A stretch of DNA of 38,620 bases from Erysipelotrichaceae bacterium (GTDB taxonomy: Bacteria; Bacillota_I; Bacilli_A; Erysipelotrichales; Erysipelotrichaceae): NCBI GenBank assembly GCA_017533785.1, contig JAFWII010000037.1, positions 1 to 38,620 of the forward strand. The letters are read 5' to 3'. The notes beneath the pieces were generated by a model, which worked only from the letters and a program-made list of their open reading frames with translations, ran no database searches and was not told the DNA's origin. The position numbers and the translations under genes were made by a program. How positions within the stretch are numbered: position 1 is the stretch's first letter; every line of letters starts with the position of its first letter. This document shows positions 1 through 7,910 of this stretch, piece after piece.

Positions 1-141
1 ATAGGGAACTATATGTTCTGCCCTATGATGGGTGATGACACACCCATACCTTGCGCTGCGGTCTGACGGAAACGGACAGACCAGCCGTTCTTATACGGCA
101 GGCAGCAAGAATCCCCTGCCTTCAGGCATGGGGAGTGTCAA
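1..141 (+). mobile_element. Right end of an IS200/IS605-type element with the 3' end of a tnpB-like gene (partial)
   Basis: The frame from base 1 is open to a TGA at 64-66 and would encode the last 21 residues of a protein ending GDDTPIPCAAV. It is followed by a run of hairpins whose last one (113-133) has arms CCCCTGCC and GGCATGGGG around a TTCA loop, then GTGTCAA. A C-rich/G-rich terminal hairpin followed by a TCA-type tetranucleotide is typical of the right ends of IS200/IS605 elements that carry tnpB. Only the last ~140 bases are inside the window, so whether tnpB is intact cannot be judged. The assignment rests on end structure, not on recognisable TnpB catalytic motifs. Confidence 0.5.
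1..141 (+). ncRNA. Candidate TnpB-associated guide RNA scaffold (reRNA / omega RNA)
   Basis: Five consecutive stem-loops tile this stretch: 2-25 (TAGG/CCTA plus GAAC/GTTC), 28-47 (ATGGGT/ACCCAT), 60-82 (GGTCTG/CAGACC), 84-99 (GCCGT/ACGGC) and 113-133 (CCCC-TGCC/GGCA-GGGG with one bulged T). TnpB nucleases are known to use an RNA made from the 3' end of their own gene and the element's right end, with the guide taken from the flanking DNA. If that holds here, the guide would begin near 142 (AGGAATCATTCTATAGG). A cis-regulatory leader of the glycosyltransferase gene is the alternative. Confidence 0.42.
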
Positions 142-167
142 GGAATCATTCTATAGGAGCATTCGTC

Positions 168-1184
168 GTGACAGAGCAGGAAACCACAATTCATGAGACA
201 ATACCGGAAATATCGATCATCATTCCGGTCTATCACGTGGAAAATCAGCTCCGTCGAGCTCTGGACAGCATCCTGTCCCAGACTTTTACGGACTTTGAGC
301 TGATCCTCATCAATGACGGAGGAAATGAGAAAGAATCCGCGATCTGCCGGGAATATGCCGAAAAGGACAGCCGGATCGTATATCTGATGCAAACCAACCA
401 GGGACAGAGCGCAGCCCGCAATCGTGGACTGGATCAGTGCCGCGGGAACTGGATCATGTTCGTCGACAGCGATGACTGGGTAAGAGAAGACTTCTGCGAA
501 AAAGCTCTTCGCAGTGTTCTTGATACTCATGCGGATATGGGGATCTTTGATCTGGCCTATACAGAAGGCGATGTCGCCGAAGGCAGTCTGCATCCTGTGG
601 GTTTTCCGGAAGGAGTTTACGACAGTGACCATATCCTCAGAGGAAGGATTACCGGGGAAGTGCAGTGCTACATTTGGAATAAGATCTACCGCAGAGATCT
701 ATGGAAGGATATACGTTTTCCGCTCGGCGAACACTGGGAGGATGACGCTGTGATCCACGAAGTGATCGACCTGGCCGATACAGTTGCCGTCATCCACGAA
801 GTCCTGTATTACAAACCCGGCCGAAGCAGCAGCATCACTGCGACAGCAGCCAGAGACAACTCGATGTACTACTGGCTGTGGATCCAGCGCTGCAGACGCT
901 GGGATTATCTTGAAAAGACACATCCGGAAATGCTTGCGGATGCAGCAAACAATATGGTCAGTACAGTCCTGGATTACGTGAATAACTGTCTGCTGCCGGA
1001 CAATAACAGCGCCGGTTTTGAAGAAGTCCGCCGCTGGGCGAAAGACCATCCGATCCCCGGAGAAAAAGTCATCCGGCACAGATGGATCCGTTATTTGGTC
1101 TTTTTACGGAACAAGACTCTTTTCGTCCTTCAGGAAAAAACAGTTGACCTGCTTAAGAACCTGAAACGGAAGAAATCACACTGA
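168..1184 (+). CDS. Family 2 glycosyltransferase
   Basis: A 338-residue GT-A fold glycosyltransferase, likely moving a sugar from a nucleotide-sugar donor onto a cell-surface polysaccharide or lipid carrier. Residues 14-22 (EISIIIPVY) form the first strand of the nucleotide-binding fold, IND-GG (48-52) binds the nucleotide, and D100-S-D102 in FVDSDDW is the metal-binding DxD. A downstream GEHWEDD matches the acidic catalytic-base region of GT2 enzymes. The C-terminus is basic (KNLKRKKSH) and may associate with the membrane. I chose the GTG at 168 because AGGAG lies 8 bases upstream and the protein then starts just before the fold; a longer frame from TTG at 51 would translate the hairpin region. 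The acceptor sugar cannot be told. The gene sits about 25 bases after the putative IS end, so its native promoter may be displaced. Confidence 0.85.
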   Translation: MTEQETTIHETIPEISIIIPVYHVENQLRRALDSILSQTFTDFELILINDGGNEKESAICREYAEKDSRIVYLMQTNQGQSAARNRGLDQCRGNWIMFVDSDDWVREDFCEKALRSVLDTHADMGIFDLAYTEGDVAEGSLHPVGFPEGVYDSDHILRGRITGEVQCYIWNKIYRRDLWKDIRFPLGEHWEDDAVIHEVIDLADTVAVIHEVLYYKPGRSSSITATAARDNSMYYWLWIQRCRRWDYLEKTHPEMLADAANNMVSTVLDYVNNCLLPDNNSAGFEEVRRWAKDHPIPGEKVIRHRWIRYLVFLRNKTLFVLQEKTVDLLKNLKRKKSH

Positions 1185-1213
1185 AAGGTGCAGGATTTAC
1201 AAAGGAGAAATCA

Positions 1214-1693
1214 ATGACAAAAGACGAAATGATGAATCTTGTTAATCGTTCTCTTTTTGCAACGATCGGCTATACAGACGAAATGGGCAGGCAGAATGTT
1301 CGCAGAGTGTTCTGTGTTTGGCATAAAGGATTAGGCAGGCATCTGATTTCAACAAATACAAGTTCAGCCCATGTTCAGAGTCTGCTGAAGAACGGGAATG
1401 CATGTCTGTATTTCTCTGACGATTCGGCATTTGAGGGACTGTGCTTATTCGGATGCTTTGCGGCACATTTCGAGAGAGAGTACAGAGAACTCCTTTGGAA
1501 CGAGGGAGATGAAAAGTACTATCCGAAAGGCGTCGAAGATGAGGATTACTGTATCTTGGAGTTTATAGCTGATGGAGGACGCTTTTATCGTTACGACGGA
1601 AAAGGCAATTTATCATCCTCCGAGATCGAGGCATACGATAAGGACAAAGAATTTGAGAACGGATACATTTCCGTCGGCGCGACACCCGTCTGA
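1214..1693 (+). CDS. Pyridoxamine 5'-phosphate oxidase-like flavin-binding protein
   Basis: A 159-residue protein of the split-barrel PNPOx-like superfamily, which bind FMN, F420 or heme and often act in redox defence. The N-terminal pattern (short helix, SLFATIGYTDEMGRQNVRRVFCVW, then LISTNTSSAHVQSLLKNGNACLYF) matches the 'general stress protein 26' type: a first barrel strand, then a residue set that contacts the flavin phosphate, then KxGNACLYF before the third strand. It is too short and divergent to be true PdxH. The start is supported by AAAGGAG eight bases upstream. It follows the glycosyltransferase by 29 bases and precedes the phosphatase by 52, so co-transcription is likely. Cofactor and substrate cannot be assigned from sequence alone. 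Confidence 0.7.
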   Translation: MTKDEMMNLVNRSLFATIGYTDEMGRQNVRRVFCVWHKGLGRHLISTNTSSAHVQSLLKNGNACLYFSDDSAFEGLCLFGCFAAHFEREYRELLWNEGDEKYYPKGVEDEDYCILEFIADGGRFYRYDGKGNLSSSEIEAYDKDKEFENGYISVGATPV

Positions 1694-1745
1694 TTCCCGC
1701 CTGCTTTGGCAAGATGATCTACGATAAACGGAGATAGGAAACAAT

Positions 1746-2204
1746 ATGGTGAAAATACTGTTTGTCTGCCACGGCAATATATGCAGGAGTCCGATGGCGG
1801 AATACATTATGAAAGATCTTATCCGTGAAAGAGAACTGGCGAACCTTTTTGAAGTTGCTTCCGCAGCAACAACATCCGAGGAGATCGGCAGACCGGTCTA
1901 TCCTCCGGCAAAGAGGATGCTGGAAGCCCACGGGATCGACTGCAGCGACAAAAGAGCGAGAAAGATCCGCATGGATGATTACGATCATTATGATCTGCTG
2001 ATCATCATGGACCGTGAGAACCTCTGGCATATGGAACGCTTCTTCCCGCGTGATCCCAAGCATAAGATCCATATGCTTCGCGAATACTGCGGTGACAGCA
2101 AAGAGATTGATGATCCGTGGTATACCGGCGACTTCAAGGGCGTTTACGAACAGATCCGTGAAGGCTGTACCGCCCTTCTGGACTTCCTAACGGAGACAGC
2201 ATGA
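1746..2204 (+). CDS. Low-molecular-weight protein-tyrosine phosphatase
   Basis: A 152-residue cytoplasmic phosphatase. The P-loop is at the extreme N-terminus, C8-HGNIC-R14-S (CX5R), and the general-acid aspartate is in the IDDPWYTGDF motif (D123). Both are in the family's usual positions, and the length is normal. Such enzymes dephosphorylate tyrosine kinases or their targets, including those that control exopolysaccharide export; the glycosyltransferase two genes upstream makes that attractive but is not evidence. The stop overlaps the next gene's start (ATGA at 2201-2204), so the two are translationally coupled. The family can also include arsenate reductases, but the DPW motif and lack of the extra redox cysteines favour phosphatase. 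Confidence 0.9.
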   Translation: MVKILFVCHGNICRSPMAEYIMKDLIRERELANLFEVASAATTSEEIGRPVYPPAKRMLEAHGIDCSDKRARKIRMDDYDHYDLLIIMDRENLWHMERFFPRDPKHKIHMLREYCGDSKEIDDPWYTGDFKGVYEQIREGCTALLDFLTETA

Positions 2205-2716
2205 AAGAAAACGATTACCAGAAGATCGACCACGGTTTCGGACCGTTTGTCCTGCCGGATTCGGAGATATTGATCCTCGGCTCCTTCCCGTCTGTGCGTT
2301 CCCGCGCGCAGCAGTTTTTCTACGGTCATCCGCAGAATCGTTTCTGGCCGCTGCTCGCATCGCTTCTGGATGATGAAGTTCCGCAGCTCGAAGACATCCC
2401 GGCAAAAAAGAAGATCCTGGAAAAACACCATATCGCCATGTACGACAGCATTGAAAGCTGCGAGATCCTCGGTTCCTCCGATGCGCACATCCGCAATGTC
2501 GTACCGGCGGATATTCCCGGAATCCTTGCCGGAACTAAGATCGAAACCATCTGCTGCAACGGTGCAGCTTCCTATAAATACTTCATGAAATACCATGGCA
2601 GTCTGCCGATTCGTGTCCTGAAACTGCCTTCCACCTCCCCGGCGAACGCAGCCTGGACGCTCGAAAAGCTGAAAGAAGCCTGGTCAGTGGCGTTCAAAAA
2701 GGAAAAAGGTGTATAA
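2201..2716 (+). CDS. Family 6 uracil-DNA-glycosylase-fold enzyme (hypoxanthine-DNA glycosylase type)
   Basis: A 171-residue DNA repair protein of the uracil-DNA glycosylase superfamily. It has motif 1 GSFPSVRS (27-34), the GHPQNRFW block (42-49) and motif 2 LPSTSPANA near residues 147-155. This combination marks the family often annotated as DNA-deoxyinosine glycosylase, which removes hypoxanthine (deaminated adenine) from DNA. Activity on uracil cannot be excluded. The start is the ATG inside the ATGA overlap with the phosphatase gene. It lies in the same plus-strand transcript, which otherwise shows no repair theme, so the neighbourhood does not inform its role. Confidence 0.82.
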   Translation: MKENDYQKIDHGFGPFVLPDSEILILGSFPSVRSRAQQFFYGHPQNRFWPLLASLLDDEVPQLEDIPAKKKILEKHHIAMYDSIESCEILGSSDAHIRNVVPADIPGILAGTKIETICCNGAASYKYFMKYHGSLPIRVLKLPSTSPANAAWTLEKLKEAWSVAFKKEKGV

Positions 2717-2723
2717 TAGGCAT

Positions 2724-3371
2724 ATGCTCAAGAAAATCTGCAGAAGCTTTTTTGTTCTGCTGATGATCGTCTGTCTCTGTGGTTTTGCAGACAGCAGCGA
2801 ATGGGATGATTTCGATCCCAACGTCGTCTTCGATTATCAGAAAGAATACGAAAGCCAGGATGTCGGGGTCTGTTCCTACAGCTCCGTCAAGTCCTACATG
2901 GATTGGAAAAAGATCACCTCACCGAGTTCTACGCAGTACTGGTACATCCGCCAGTATATGGCGCTGGATGACAGCGGACTGCTCGTAGATGAGGACGGTT
3001 TTATCGGGGTCGCTCTGGGATCCTATTACGGTGTGATCGGCGACCGCTACTACTTTACGCTTGATTCCGGCATCGTGCTGCCGCTGGTCAAGGTCGAGGA
3101 GAAAGCGGACGAAGACACGGTCGGCGGATGCTACCATCCTGACGGTTCCGTCATCGAGTTCGTGATCGATGTCGAAACGGCAAGAAACTACTTCGGCCGT
3201 CAGACTTTCTCCCTCTACGGAGACTTCAATGTCCTGAGCTACTTCAACGGAACGATCGCGAAAGTCGAAAAGGTCGGCACGGAACTCAACGAGCACCGCG
3301 TCACCTACGAAGAAAAAGAAGATGTCGAATTCGATAATCTGGACATCTTCACCTACGAAAACACATATTAA
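2724..3371 (+). CDS. Secreted protein of unknown function
   Basis: A 215-residue protein that I do not recognise. The N-terminus (MLKKICRSFFVLLMIVCLCG) is a signal peptide with probable cleavage after GFA; a Cys is present but not in a convincing lipobox. The mature part is acidic and rich in aromatic residues, and holds the pattern VKSYMDWKKITSPSSTQYW, then VALGSYYGVIGDRYYFTLDS, then KADEDTVGG. That arrangement of an 'approve-and-fold' small beta barrel followed by a conserved D-T resembles secreted proteins seen in related anaerobes, but I cannot name a family. The start at 2724 gives a clean signal peptide; the longer GTG start at 2709 would add YNRH before it. It is the last gene before a strong terminator. 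Confidence 0.65.
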   Translation: MLKKICRSFFVLLMIVCLCGFADSSEWDDFDPNVVFDYQKEYESQDVGVCSYSSVKSYMDWKKITSPSSTQYWYIRQYMALDDSGLLVDEDGFIGVALGSYYGVIGDRYYFTLDSGIVLPLVKVEEKADEDTVGGCYHPDGSVIEFVIDVETARNYFGRQTFSLYGDFNVLSYFNGTIAKVEKVGTELNEHRVTYEEKEDVEFDNLDIFTYENTY

Positions 3372-3374
3372 ACA

Positions 3375-3398
3375 AACCTGCTCACAAGCAGGTTTTTT
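3375..3398 (+). terminator. Rho-independent terminator of the 168-3371 cluster
   Basis: Stem AACCTGCT / AGCAGGTT with a CACA loop, followed by TTTT, four bases after the stop codon at 3371. It separates the plus-strand cluster from the convergent minus-strand operon that ends at 3405. Confidence 0.88.
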
Positions 3399-3404
3399 GT
3401 TGGT

Positions 3405-4076
3405 CTACCAGATAAAGGGAAGCAGTCTGTACTTCACTTTTTGTTTGTACTCTTTGTAGCCGGGAAGCCCCTCTTCCAGAACTTTTTCCTCGTTGCGGAT
3501 CCTTTTCGTAATGATCGGGAAATACGCCAGCATGATCACAAAGGAGATGACCGACCCCAGGATCAGCGGCATCGACAGAAACAGCAGGACTGTTGCCATA
3601 TACATCGGATGGCGGACGATCCCGTATAGACCGGTATCGATCACCTTCTGTCCCTCCTGCACCTCCACTGTTCTCGAAAGATAGGAATTCTCCCGCAATA
3701 CTTCCGCAAACAGCAGATAGGCAAACAGGAAGACGACAGAGAATACGATGCTGACGGGGAACGGCAGCATCAGCCAGTTAAAACGGAAACTCAGGCCGGC
3801 TGCGATGAATGCCGCGATGAACATGATCCCGCTGAACAGGATCACGGATTTCTGTTCGGATTCGTTCTCCTTCATATTCAGCCGCTTGCGCAGCAGTTCC
3901 GGATCCTTGACCATCATGACCAGTCCCGCCAGAAACATCGGGATAAACAGGACGATCATCAGAAGCTTTGCCTGCGGATACTGAAAAGTCCCGGCAGGCC
4001 AGAACAGCAGGACAGCCAGCAGTACGACTCCGGAAAGGAATTTGATGACTGCCTGCAGCAGAAGTTTTTTATCCAT
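3405..4076 (-). CDS. Isoprenylcysteine carboxyl methyltransferase (ICMT)-family membrane protein
   Basis: A 223-residue integral membrane protein with about five hydrophobic segments. The C-terminal part holds the family signature: GLYGIVRHPMYMA (SAM and lipid-facing region), then an E-E pair before GYKEYKQKVKYRLLPF. Members of this ICMT/PEMT-like superfamily methylate lipids or small hydrophobic molecules using S-adenosylmethionine; the bacterial substrate is usually unknown. The start at 4076 is fixed by AAGGAGG six bases upstream. It overlaps the hydrolase stop by eight bases, so it is the third gene of the TetR-hydrolase-ICMT operon. Confidence 0.78.
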   Translation of the reverse strand: MDKKLLLQAVIKFLSGVVLLAVLLFWPAGTFQYPQAKLLMIVLFIPMFLAGLVMMVKDPELLRKRLNMKENESEQKSVILFSGIMFIAAFIAAGLSFRFNWLMLPFPVSIVFSVVFLFAYLLFAEVLRENSYLSRTVEVQEGQKVIDTGLYGIVRHPMYMATVLLFLSMPLILGSVISFVIMLAYFPIITKRIRNEEKVLEEGLPGYKEYKQKVKYRLLPFIW

Positions 4077-4896
4077 TCTCCGCCTCCTTATCGAGTGATT
4101 CCACAAGATCCCGGATGATCCGGTTCACTTCCTCCGGCTTATCCGTATTGGAATTATGACCGGCATCTTTGATCCAGAACATCGGCAGACCTTCTTTCTT
4201 GGTCCAGCGGCGGTTGTAGCCCTTTGCCGAACCGGCCTGATCCTTCTCGCCGCAGATCAGCACTGCCGGACAGTCAATCACATAAGGGAGATCCGCCTCC
4301 ATGGCATTTGCCAGCAAAGCCATTCCGTGGCCCGACAGCCGGCAATACTCATTTTTCGTATAACTGTTCACGAAGCTTTTCATCAGTTCTCTGCCGTATT
4401 CCGTTTCCGCACACCCCTTGATCCCGATATTCTGCAGCATCTTATAGGGGAATGCGCGGTACATCGGCTCGGTATTTTTCAGCGCCCAGATCTCGAAAGC
4501 CGTGACGTAACACCGTTTCAGCGGCGCGGAATCGATGGAAACAAAGCCGGAAGCTTCACCCGGATATTTCTGCATGAAGCACTGGGAGACATAGCCACCC
4601 ATCGACTGCCCGATCAGCACCGGGCGTATGATTCCTTCCTTTTCCAGGATCTCGTGCAGCCATGTTGCCTTCTGCATCAGATCGAAATTCAGTTCAAACG
4701 GCCGGGATGCCGCATGTCCGGGCGCATCCCAGGTAAACACGTTGTATTCATTTTCAAAAGCTTCGACCTGCTTGTCGAACAGATGGTGATCCGCAGTCAG
4801 TCCGGGCAGAAAGACCAGCGTCTTTCTGCTGACCAGGATCTCATTCGTCCAGTAATGGATCGTACCGGATGCTGTCTCATACGTCTTCTCTGTCAT
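4069..4896 (-). CDS. Alpha/beta hydrolase
   Basis: A 275-residue cytoplasmic hydrolase of the alpha/beta fold. The oxyanion-hole strand is FLPGLTADHHLF, the nucleophile elbow is GQSMGG with S98, the acid is probably D in GEKDQAGS and the base is H in DAGHNSN near the end. The N-terminal WDAPGHAASRP loop and overall length match esterase/lipase-type members. The substrate is unknown. The start at 4896 follows the TetR stop by one base and has AGAGGG upstream; longer frames to 4989 would overlap the regulator. The arrangement suggests its expression is controlled by the adjacent TetR regulator. Confidence 0.82.
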   Translation of the reverse strand: MTEKTYETASGTIHYWTNEILVSRKTLVFLPGLTADHHLFDKQVEAFENEYNVFTWDAPGHAASRPFELNFDLMQKATWLHEILEKEGIIRPVLIGQSMGGYVSQCFMQKYPGEASGFVSIDSAPLKRCYVTAFEIWALKNTEPMYRAFPYKMLQNIGIKGCAETEYGRELMKSFVNSYTKNEYCRLSGHGMALLANAMEADLPYVIDCPAVLICGEKDQAGSAKGYNRRWTKKEGLPMFWIKDAGHNSNTDKPEEVNRIIRDLVESLDKEAENG

Positions 4897-4897
4897 A

Positions 4898-5518
4898 TCA
4901 GCCCTCTTTTTTCTTACGGAGATATACGGAACTCCAGAAATCCAGGAGCCGGCGGAAGTCGCGTTCCATCTCATCGACGTCGATGTCACCGCGCTGTATA
5001 TATTCCCACAGGCAGCCTTCGGATGCCCAGTACATTTCCTTATACATCATCTGCAGATCGATCCCCGGAATGAAGTCTTCGGGATCCAGTTTCTGCAGTT
5101 TTCTGGCGGCATGGACTTTCAGATACTGCCCCATACTGCTCTGGATATCCGCGCTGACCTCCGGATCCTTCTCGTAGAAAGCCCGGACAGCAAAGACACC
5201 GATATCCGGATACTGTCTCATCAGCCGCAGCTTCGCTTCCATACCGTGGTCCATGCTTCCGAACAGATCCGTCTGTTCATAAGCACCGCTGCGTGTCATT
5301 TCCTCTACCGTGATCCTGGCACAGGTGTCCCAGAGAAAGAGATAGAGCTCCTTTTTATTCTGAAAATAGTGAAACAGCAGGGCTTTGCTGATGCCGGCGG
5401 CGTCCGCGATCTCGCTCATCGGGCTCTTCTTATAACTGTTTTGTGAGAACACATGAAAACCTGCATTTATGATCGCTTGTTGTTTTTCCTTTGGAAGGTC
5501 AAAGAATTTCGGATTCAT
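4898..5518 (-). CDS. TetR/AcrR-family transcriptional regulator
   Basis: A 206-residue regulator. The N-terminal helix-turn-helix is clear: KQQAIINAGFHVFSQNSYKK, MSEIADAAGISKALLFHYF, then QNKKELYLFL. The C-terminal ligand domain is all-helical and ends in a basic RKKKEG. It is the first gene of a three-gene operon with the hydrolase and ICMT-like protein, which it likely represses together with itself. A candidate operator lies just upstream. GAGGTGG is the ribosome site. The inducing ligand cannot be predicted, although a lipophilic compound would fit the two enzymes. Confidence 0.9.
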   Translation of the reverse strand: MNPKFFDLPKEKQQAIINAGFHVFSQNSYKKSPMSEIADAAGISKALLFHYFQNKKELYLFLWDTCARITVEEMTRSGAYEQTDLFGSMDHGMEAKLRLMRQYPDIGVFAVRAFYEKDPEVSADIQSSMGQYLKVHAARKLQKLDPEDFIPGIDLQMMYKEMYWASEGCLWEYIQRGDIDVDEMERDFRRLLDFWSSVYLRKKKEG

Positions 5519-5530
5519 GATCCACCTCTG

Positions 5531-5569
5531 TTAACCACTTCGGTCAATCACATGATACGTCCGTTGACC
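5531..5569 (-). promoter_or_regulatory. Candidate TetR operator half-sites
   Basis: TTAACC (5531-5536), five bases, GGTCAA (5542-5547) form a near-perfect inverted repeat with one mismatch, and a third half-site TTGACC follows at 5564-5569, making a second inverted pair CGGTCAA / TTGACCG. The sites lie 13-51 bases upstream of the regulator's start, where an autoregulatory operator would be expected. Confidence 0.4.
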
Positions 5570-5593
5570 GTTTTCGGGAAGACCCTCTCTTTG

Positions 5594-5623
5594 AAAAAAC
5601 CTGCAGACTACAGAATGCAGGTT
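5594..5623 (-). terminator. Terminator of the YcaQ-like gene
   Basis: Read on the minus strand, stem AACCTGCA / TGCAGGTT with a ten-base loop is followed by six T. It is 21 bases past the stop codon at 5645. Confidence 0.85.
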
Positions 5624-5644
5624 TGATGTTTCAGATACTGCTGA

Positions 5645-6856
5645 TCATCCGGCTTCCCGGCTCATAACCTCCACGGCCGCGCAGTCGTTGAACTTTGAGA
5701 ACCGTTTCAGCGTGCGGTCGATGGAAGATAAGATCTTTTTGGTCGGCCGGATACCGGGTTCAAACCAGATGTTTTTTACGCGGAGAGTGCGGTTTTTATG
5801 ATCCGCGACTGTCTCGATCCGCCCGATAAAGCGCTCACCCCAGAGAACAGGAAGGGTATAGTAGCCGTATTTTCGCTTGTCCGCCGGGACATAGATCTCC
5901 CAGGAATAACGGAAATCCCAAAGCGCGGCGATCAAAGCTTTATCCCACAGCATCGGATCAAGCGGTGCCAGAAACTCCAGACGCGGTTTCCTGTCGAGTC
6001 TCTCTCCGATGACGTCCTGCATCAGAGGATCGTCTTCTGAACGATAGTAGAACGGCGTCCGGATCCCCTCGACCCGGACCGGCAGGATCCTGCCGGATTC
6101 CTCCAGAGCCGAGAATACCTGCAGACGCTGATCTGCCTTCATATGGATTCCCAGGAAGGCAGTTGAATTCTTATTCCAGAGCATGCCAACCGCGCCGATC
6201 CGGCGAAGAACGCGCCAGCAAAGCAATGCATTTTCATCTTTGCAGGGACAGGGTTCCCTCAGCAGTGACGGCTCGAGCTGACGCTCAGCCAGATCATAGA
6301 ACTTGCGGGAGCCGTTTTTGTGATGGATCACAAGCGTTCCGTCGGTATAAAGCTGTTCAAGGACCGAACGGGCTGCCTTGGAATTCTTTTCCCAGTTTCC
6401 GCTCCAATGCATCGAGGAATACCAGAAGACCTCTCCGCTGATCGGGAGGGTATCGCTGGAAACCGGTCCGTTCGCCCGGATATAGGAGATCGCCTCGTTC
6501 TCCAGTTCGGCCAGTCCTGGGAAACCGGCGCCATGCGCGCGGCTGCGCTCCCTAAAGGAAGAAAAATACGGCCAGTCCTCGGCAGGCCAGATCGAGAGCT
6601 CCTTATCCGCATAATCCACAAGCAAGCGATCCTTGTAAAGCAGCTCCTCCAGCATCGGCTTCCGGAAATTCTTAACGCGTGACTGGAGCGTCAGTTCCGC
6701 ATTTTTTCCGCACACATCGACCGGATCATACTGGATACAGCCTGCCTGCCTGACATATTCAAAAGCCCCGTTTTTGTTTGAAAAACGGTATCTGCCCAAA
6801 AGTCCCTGCTTAGCAAGGATAAACTGCCGCGCCTGTGTCTTTGTCAGTTCGATCAT
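5645..6856 (-). CDS. YcaQ-like winged-helix DNA glycosylase family protein
   Basis: A 403-residue protein of the HTH_42 / YcaQ (AlkX) family, whose E. coli member unhooks interstrand crosslinks and removes alkylated bases. The family's catalytic Q-x-D is visible as Q42-Y-D44 in CIQYDPVDVCGKN, followed by a QSR that matches the conserved arginine. Three winged-helix modules are expected; the middle contains ISYIRANGPVSSDTLP and VLRRIGAVGM-like segments, and FLAPLDPMLWDK is the conserved C-terminal block. The start at 6856 has AGAGG seven bases upstream. A longer frame to 7060 would overlap rpsI and has no family match. The gene is transcribed behind rpsI but separated by a terminator. Confidence 0.8.
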   Translation of the reverse strand: MIELTKTQARQFILAKQGLLGRYRFSNKNGAFEYVRQAGCIQYDPVDVCGKNAELTLQSRVKNFRKPMLEELLYKDRLLVDYADKELSIWPAEDWPYFSSFRERSRAHGAGFPGLAELENEAISYIRANGPVSSDTLPISGEVFWYSSMHWSGNWEKNSKAARSVLEQLYTDGTLVIHHKNGSRKFYDLAERQLEPSLLREPCPCKDENALLCWRVLRRIGAVGMLWNKNSTAFLGIHMKADQRLQVFSALEESGRILPVRVEGIRTPFYYRSEDDPLMQDVIGERLDRKPRLEFLAPLDPMLWDKALIAALWDFRYSWEIYVPADKRKYGYYTLPVLWGERFIGRIETVADHKNRTLRVKNIWFEPGIRPTKKILSSIDRTLKRFSKFNDCAAVEVMSREAG

Positions 6857-6926
6857 ATGCTTAACCTCTTTTATTCTACCTGCATGCCGCGTTTTCTTCC
6901 AATCGGATGTCCGGAGCCTGCGCATG

Positions 6927-6957
6927 AAAAAACCCTGCAAACCAATGGAATGCAGGG
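6927..6957 (-). terminator. Terminator of the rplM-rpsI operon
   Basis: On the minus strand, CCCTGCA / TGCAGGG with an eleven-base loop is followed by TTTTTT. It is 27 bases downstream of the rpsI stop. Confidence 0.88.
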
Positions 6958-6983
6958 CTTTCTTTGCAGCTTTGATAAATCGT

Positions 6984-7388
6984 TTAACGCTTGGAGAACT
7001 GCGGAGCTCTTCTCGCTTTTTTGAGACCGTACTTCTTTCTTTCCTTTTCACGGGAATCACGTGTCAGGAAGCCGGCGCTCTTCAGAGCCGGACGGAAATC
7101 GGAACCTGCTTCAAGCAGTGCTCTTGCAATACCATGACGCATTGCACCAGCCTGACCGGTGTAGCCACCGCCGTAGACATTGATGTAAACATCGTATGTG
7201 CCTTCGGTGTCTGTCAGGACCAGCGGGGATTTGACGACCATGCGGAGGATCTCCTGCGGGAGATACTCTTCAAGAGTCTTTTCACCGACCATGATCTTGC
7301 CTGTACCAGGAGTTAAATAGACGCGGGCTACGGAAGATTTTCTTCTTCCTGTACCCATATAAGATACACTGTTTTTCTTCTTCGGCAT
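6984..7388 (-). CDS. rpsI: 30S ribosomal protein S9
   Basis: A 134-residue ribosomal protein of the small-subunit head. The [16 protein letters not shown] block, [19 protein letters not shown] and the basic tail [14 protein letters not shown] are diagnostic; the terminal K-R reaches the P-site tRNA in known ribosomes. The family's usual N-terminus starts a few residues before YxGTGRRK. Here a ten-residue [10 protein letters not shown] leader precedes it, and AAAGGA upstream of 7388 supports this start. It is the second gene of the rplM-rpsI pair with a 12-base gap. Confidence 0.97.
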   Translation of the reverse strand: MPKKKNSVSYMGTGRRKSSVARVYLTPGTGKIMVGEKTLEEYLPQEILRMVVKSPLVLTDTEGTYDVYINVYGGGYTGQAGAMRHGIARALLEAGSDFRPALKSAGFLTRDSREKERKKYGLKKARRAPQFSKR

Positions 7389-7400
7389 AACTTATCCTTT

Positions 7401-7829
7401 CTATTTCAGCTCCATAGGTTTCTGGGCAGCATGCGGATGTTCCGGACCTGCATAAACGAAGACGTGATGACGGATCTTATTGCCGAGCTTGTTATGCGGA
7501 AGCATGCCCTGGATCGCACCTTCTACTAAGCCGGCCGGATCTTTTCTCATACGTTCACCGATCGTCTTGGATTTCAGTCCTCCCGGATATCCGGAATGGT
7601 GGTAGTAAACTTTCTTTGTTTCCTGGTCGCCTGTGTAAACGACTTTGTCGGCGTTGATGACGATGACGTAGTCACCGCAGTCAACGTGCGGAGTGAAGGT
7701 CGGTTTGTGCTTACCGCGCAGAACGGTTGCGACCTTGGTAGCTAAGCGGCCAAGAGTCATACCTGCTGCATCGATGACATACCATTCTTTCTTCACTTCT
7801 TCTGCTTTAAGCATCGTAGTCTGACGCAT
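7401..7829 (-). CDS. rplM: 50S ribosomal protein L13
   Basis: A 142-residue large-subunit protein, an early assembly protein. Landmarks are [16 protein letters not shown] near the N-terminus, [19 protein letters not shown], the [12 protein letters not shown] turn and the PHNKLGN motif before [14 protein letters not shown]. Length is normal for the family. AGAGG lies seven bases before the ATG at 7829. It is the first gene of the classic rplM-rpsI operon, driven by the consensus promoter described at 7890-7918. Confidence 0.97.
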   Translation of the reverse strand: MRQTTMLKAEEVKKEWYVIDAAGMTLGRLATKVATVLRGKHKPTFTPHVDCGDYVIVINADKVVYTGDQETKKVYYHHSGYPGGLKSKTIGERMRKDPAGLVEGAIQGMLPHNKLGNKIRHHVFVYAGPEHPHAAQKPMELK

Positions 7830-7865
7830 ATTTTACCTCTTTCTCTATGTAGTTTCCGGGGCTAC

Positions 7866-7910
7866 AAAAAAAATAATAAGGCAACAATTATTATATGTAA
7901 TTGCTGCCTT
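7866..7910 (-). terminator. Terminator of the C11 peptidase gene
   Basis: A 13-base-pair stem on the minus strand (AAGGCAGCAATTA with TAATTGTTGCCTT, one G-U pair, seven-base loop) is followed by a TATTA spacer and eight T. It is about 95 bases past the stop at 8006 and contains the rplM -10 box inside the hairpin. Confidence 0.8.

Noticed and set aside
51..167. An upstream TTG start at 51 for the glycosyltransferase.
   Set aside because: This stretch is a hairpin array resembling an IS right end, and the GTG at 168 has its own AGGAG site.
4156..5073. A plus-strand frame opposite the hydrolase and TetR genes.
   Set aside because: It is antisense to two well-supported genes and has no domain or start site.
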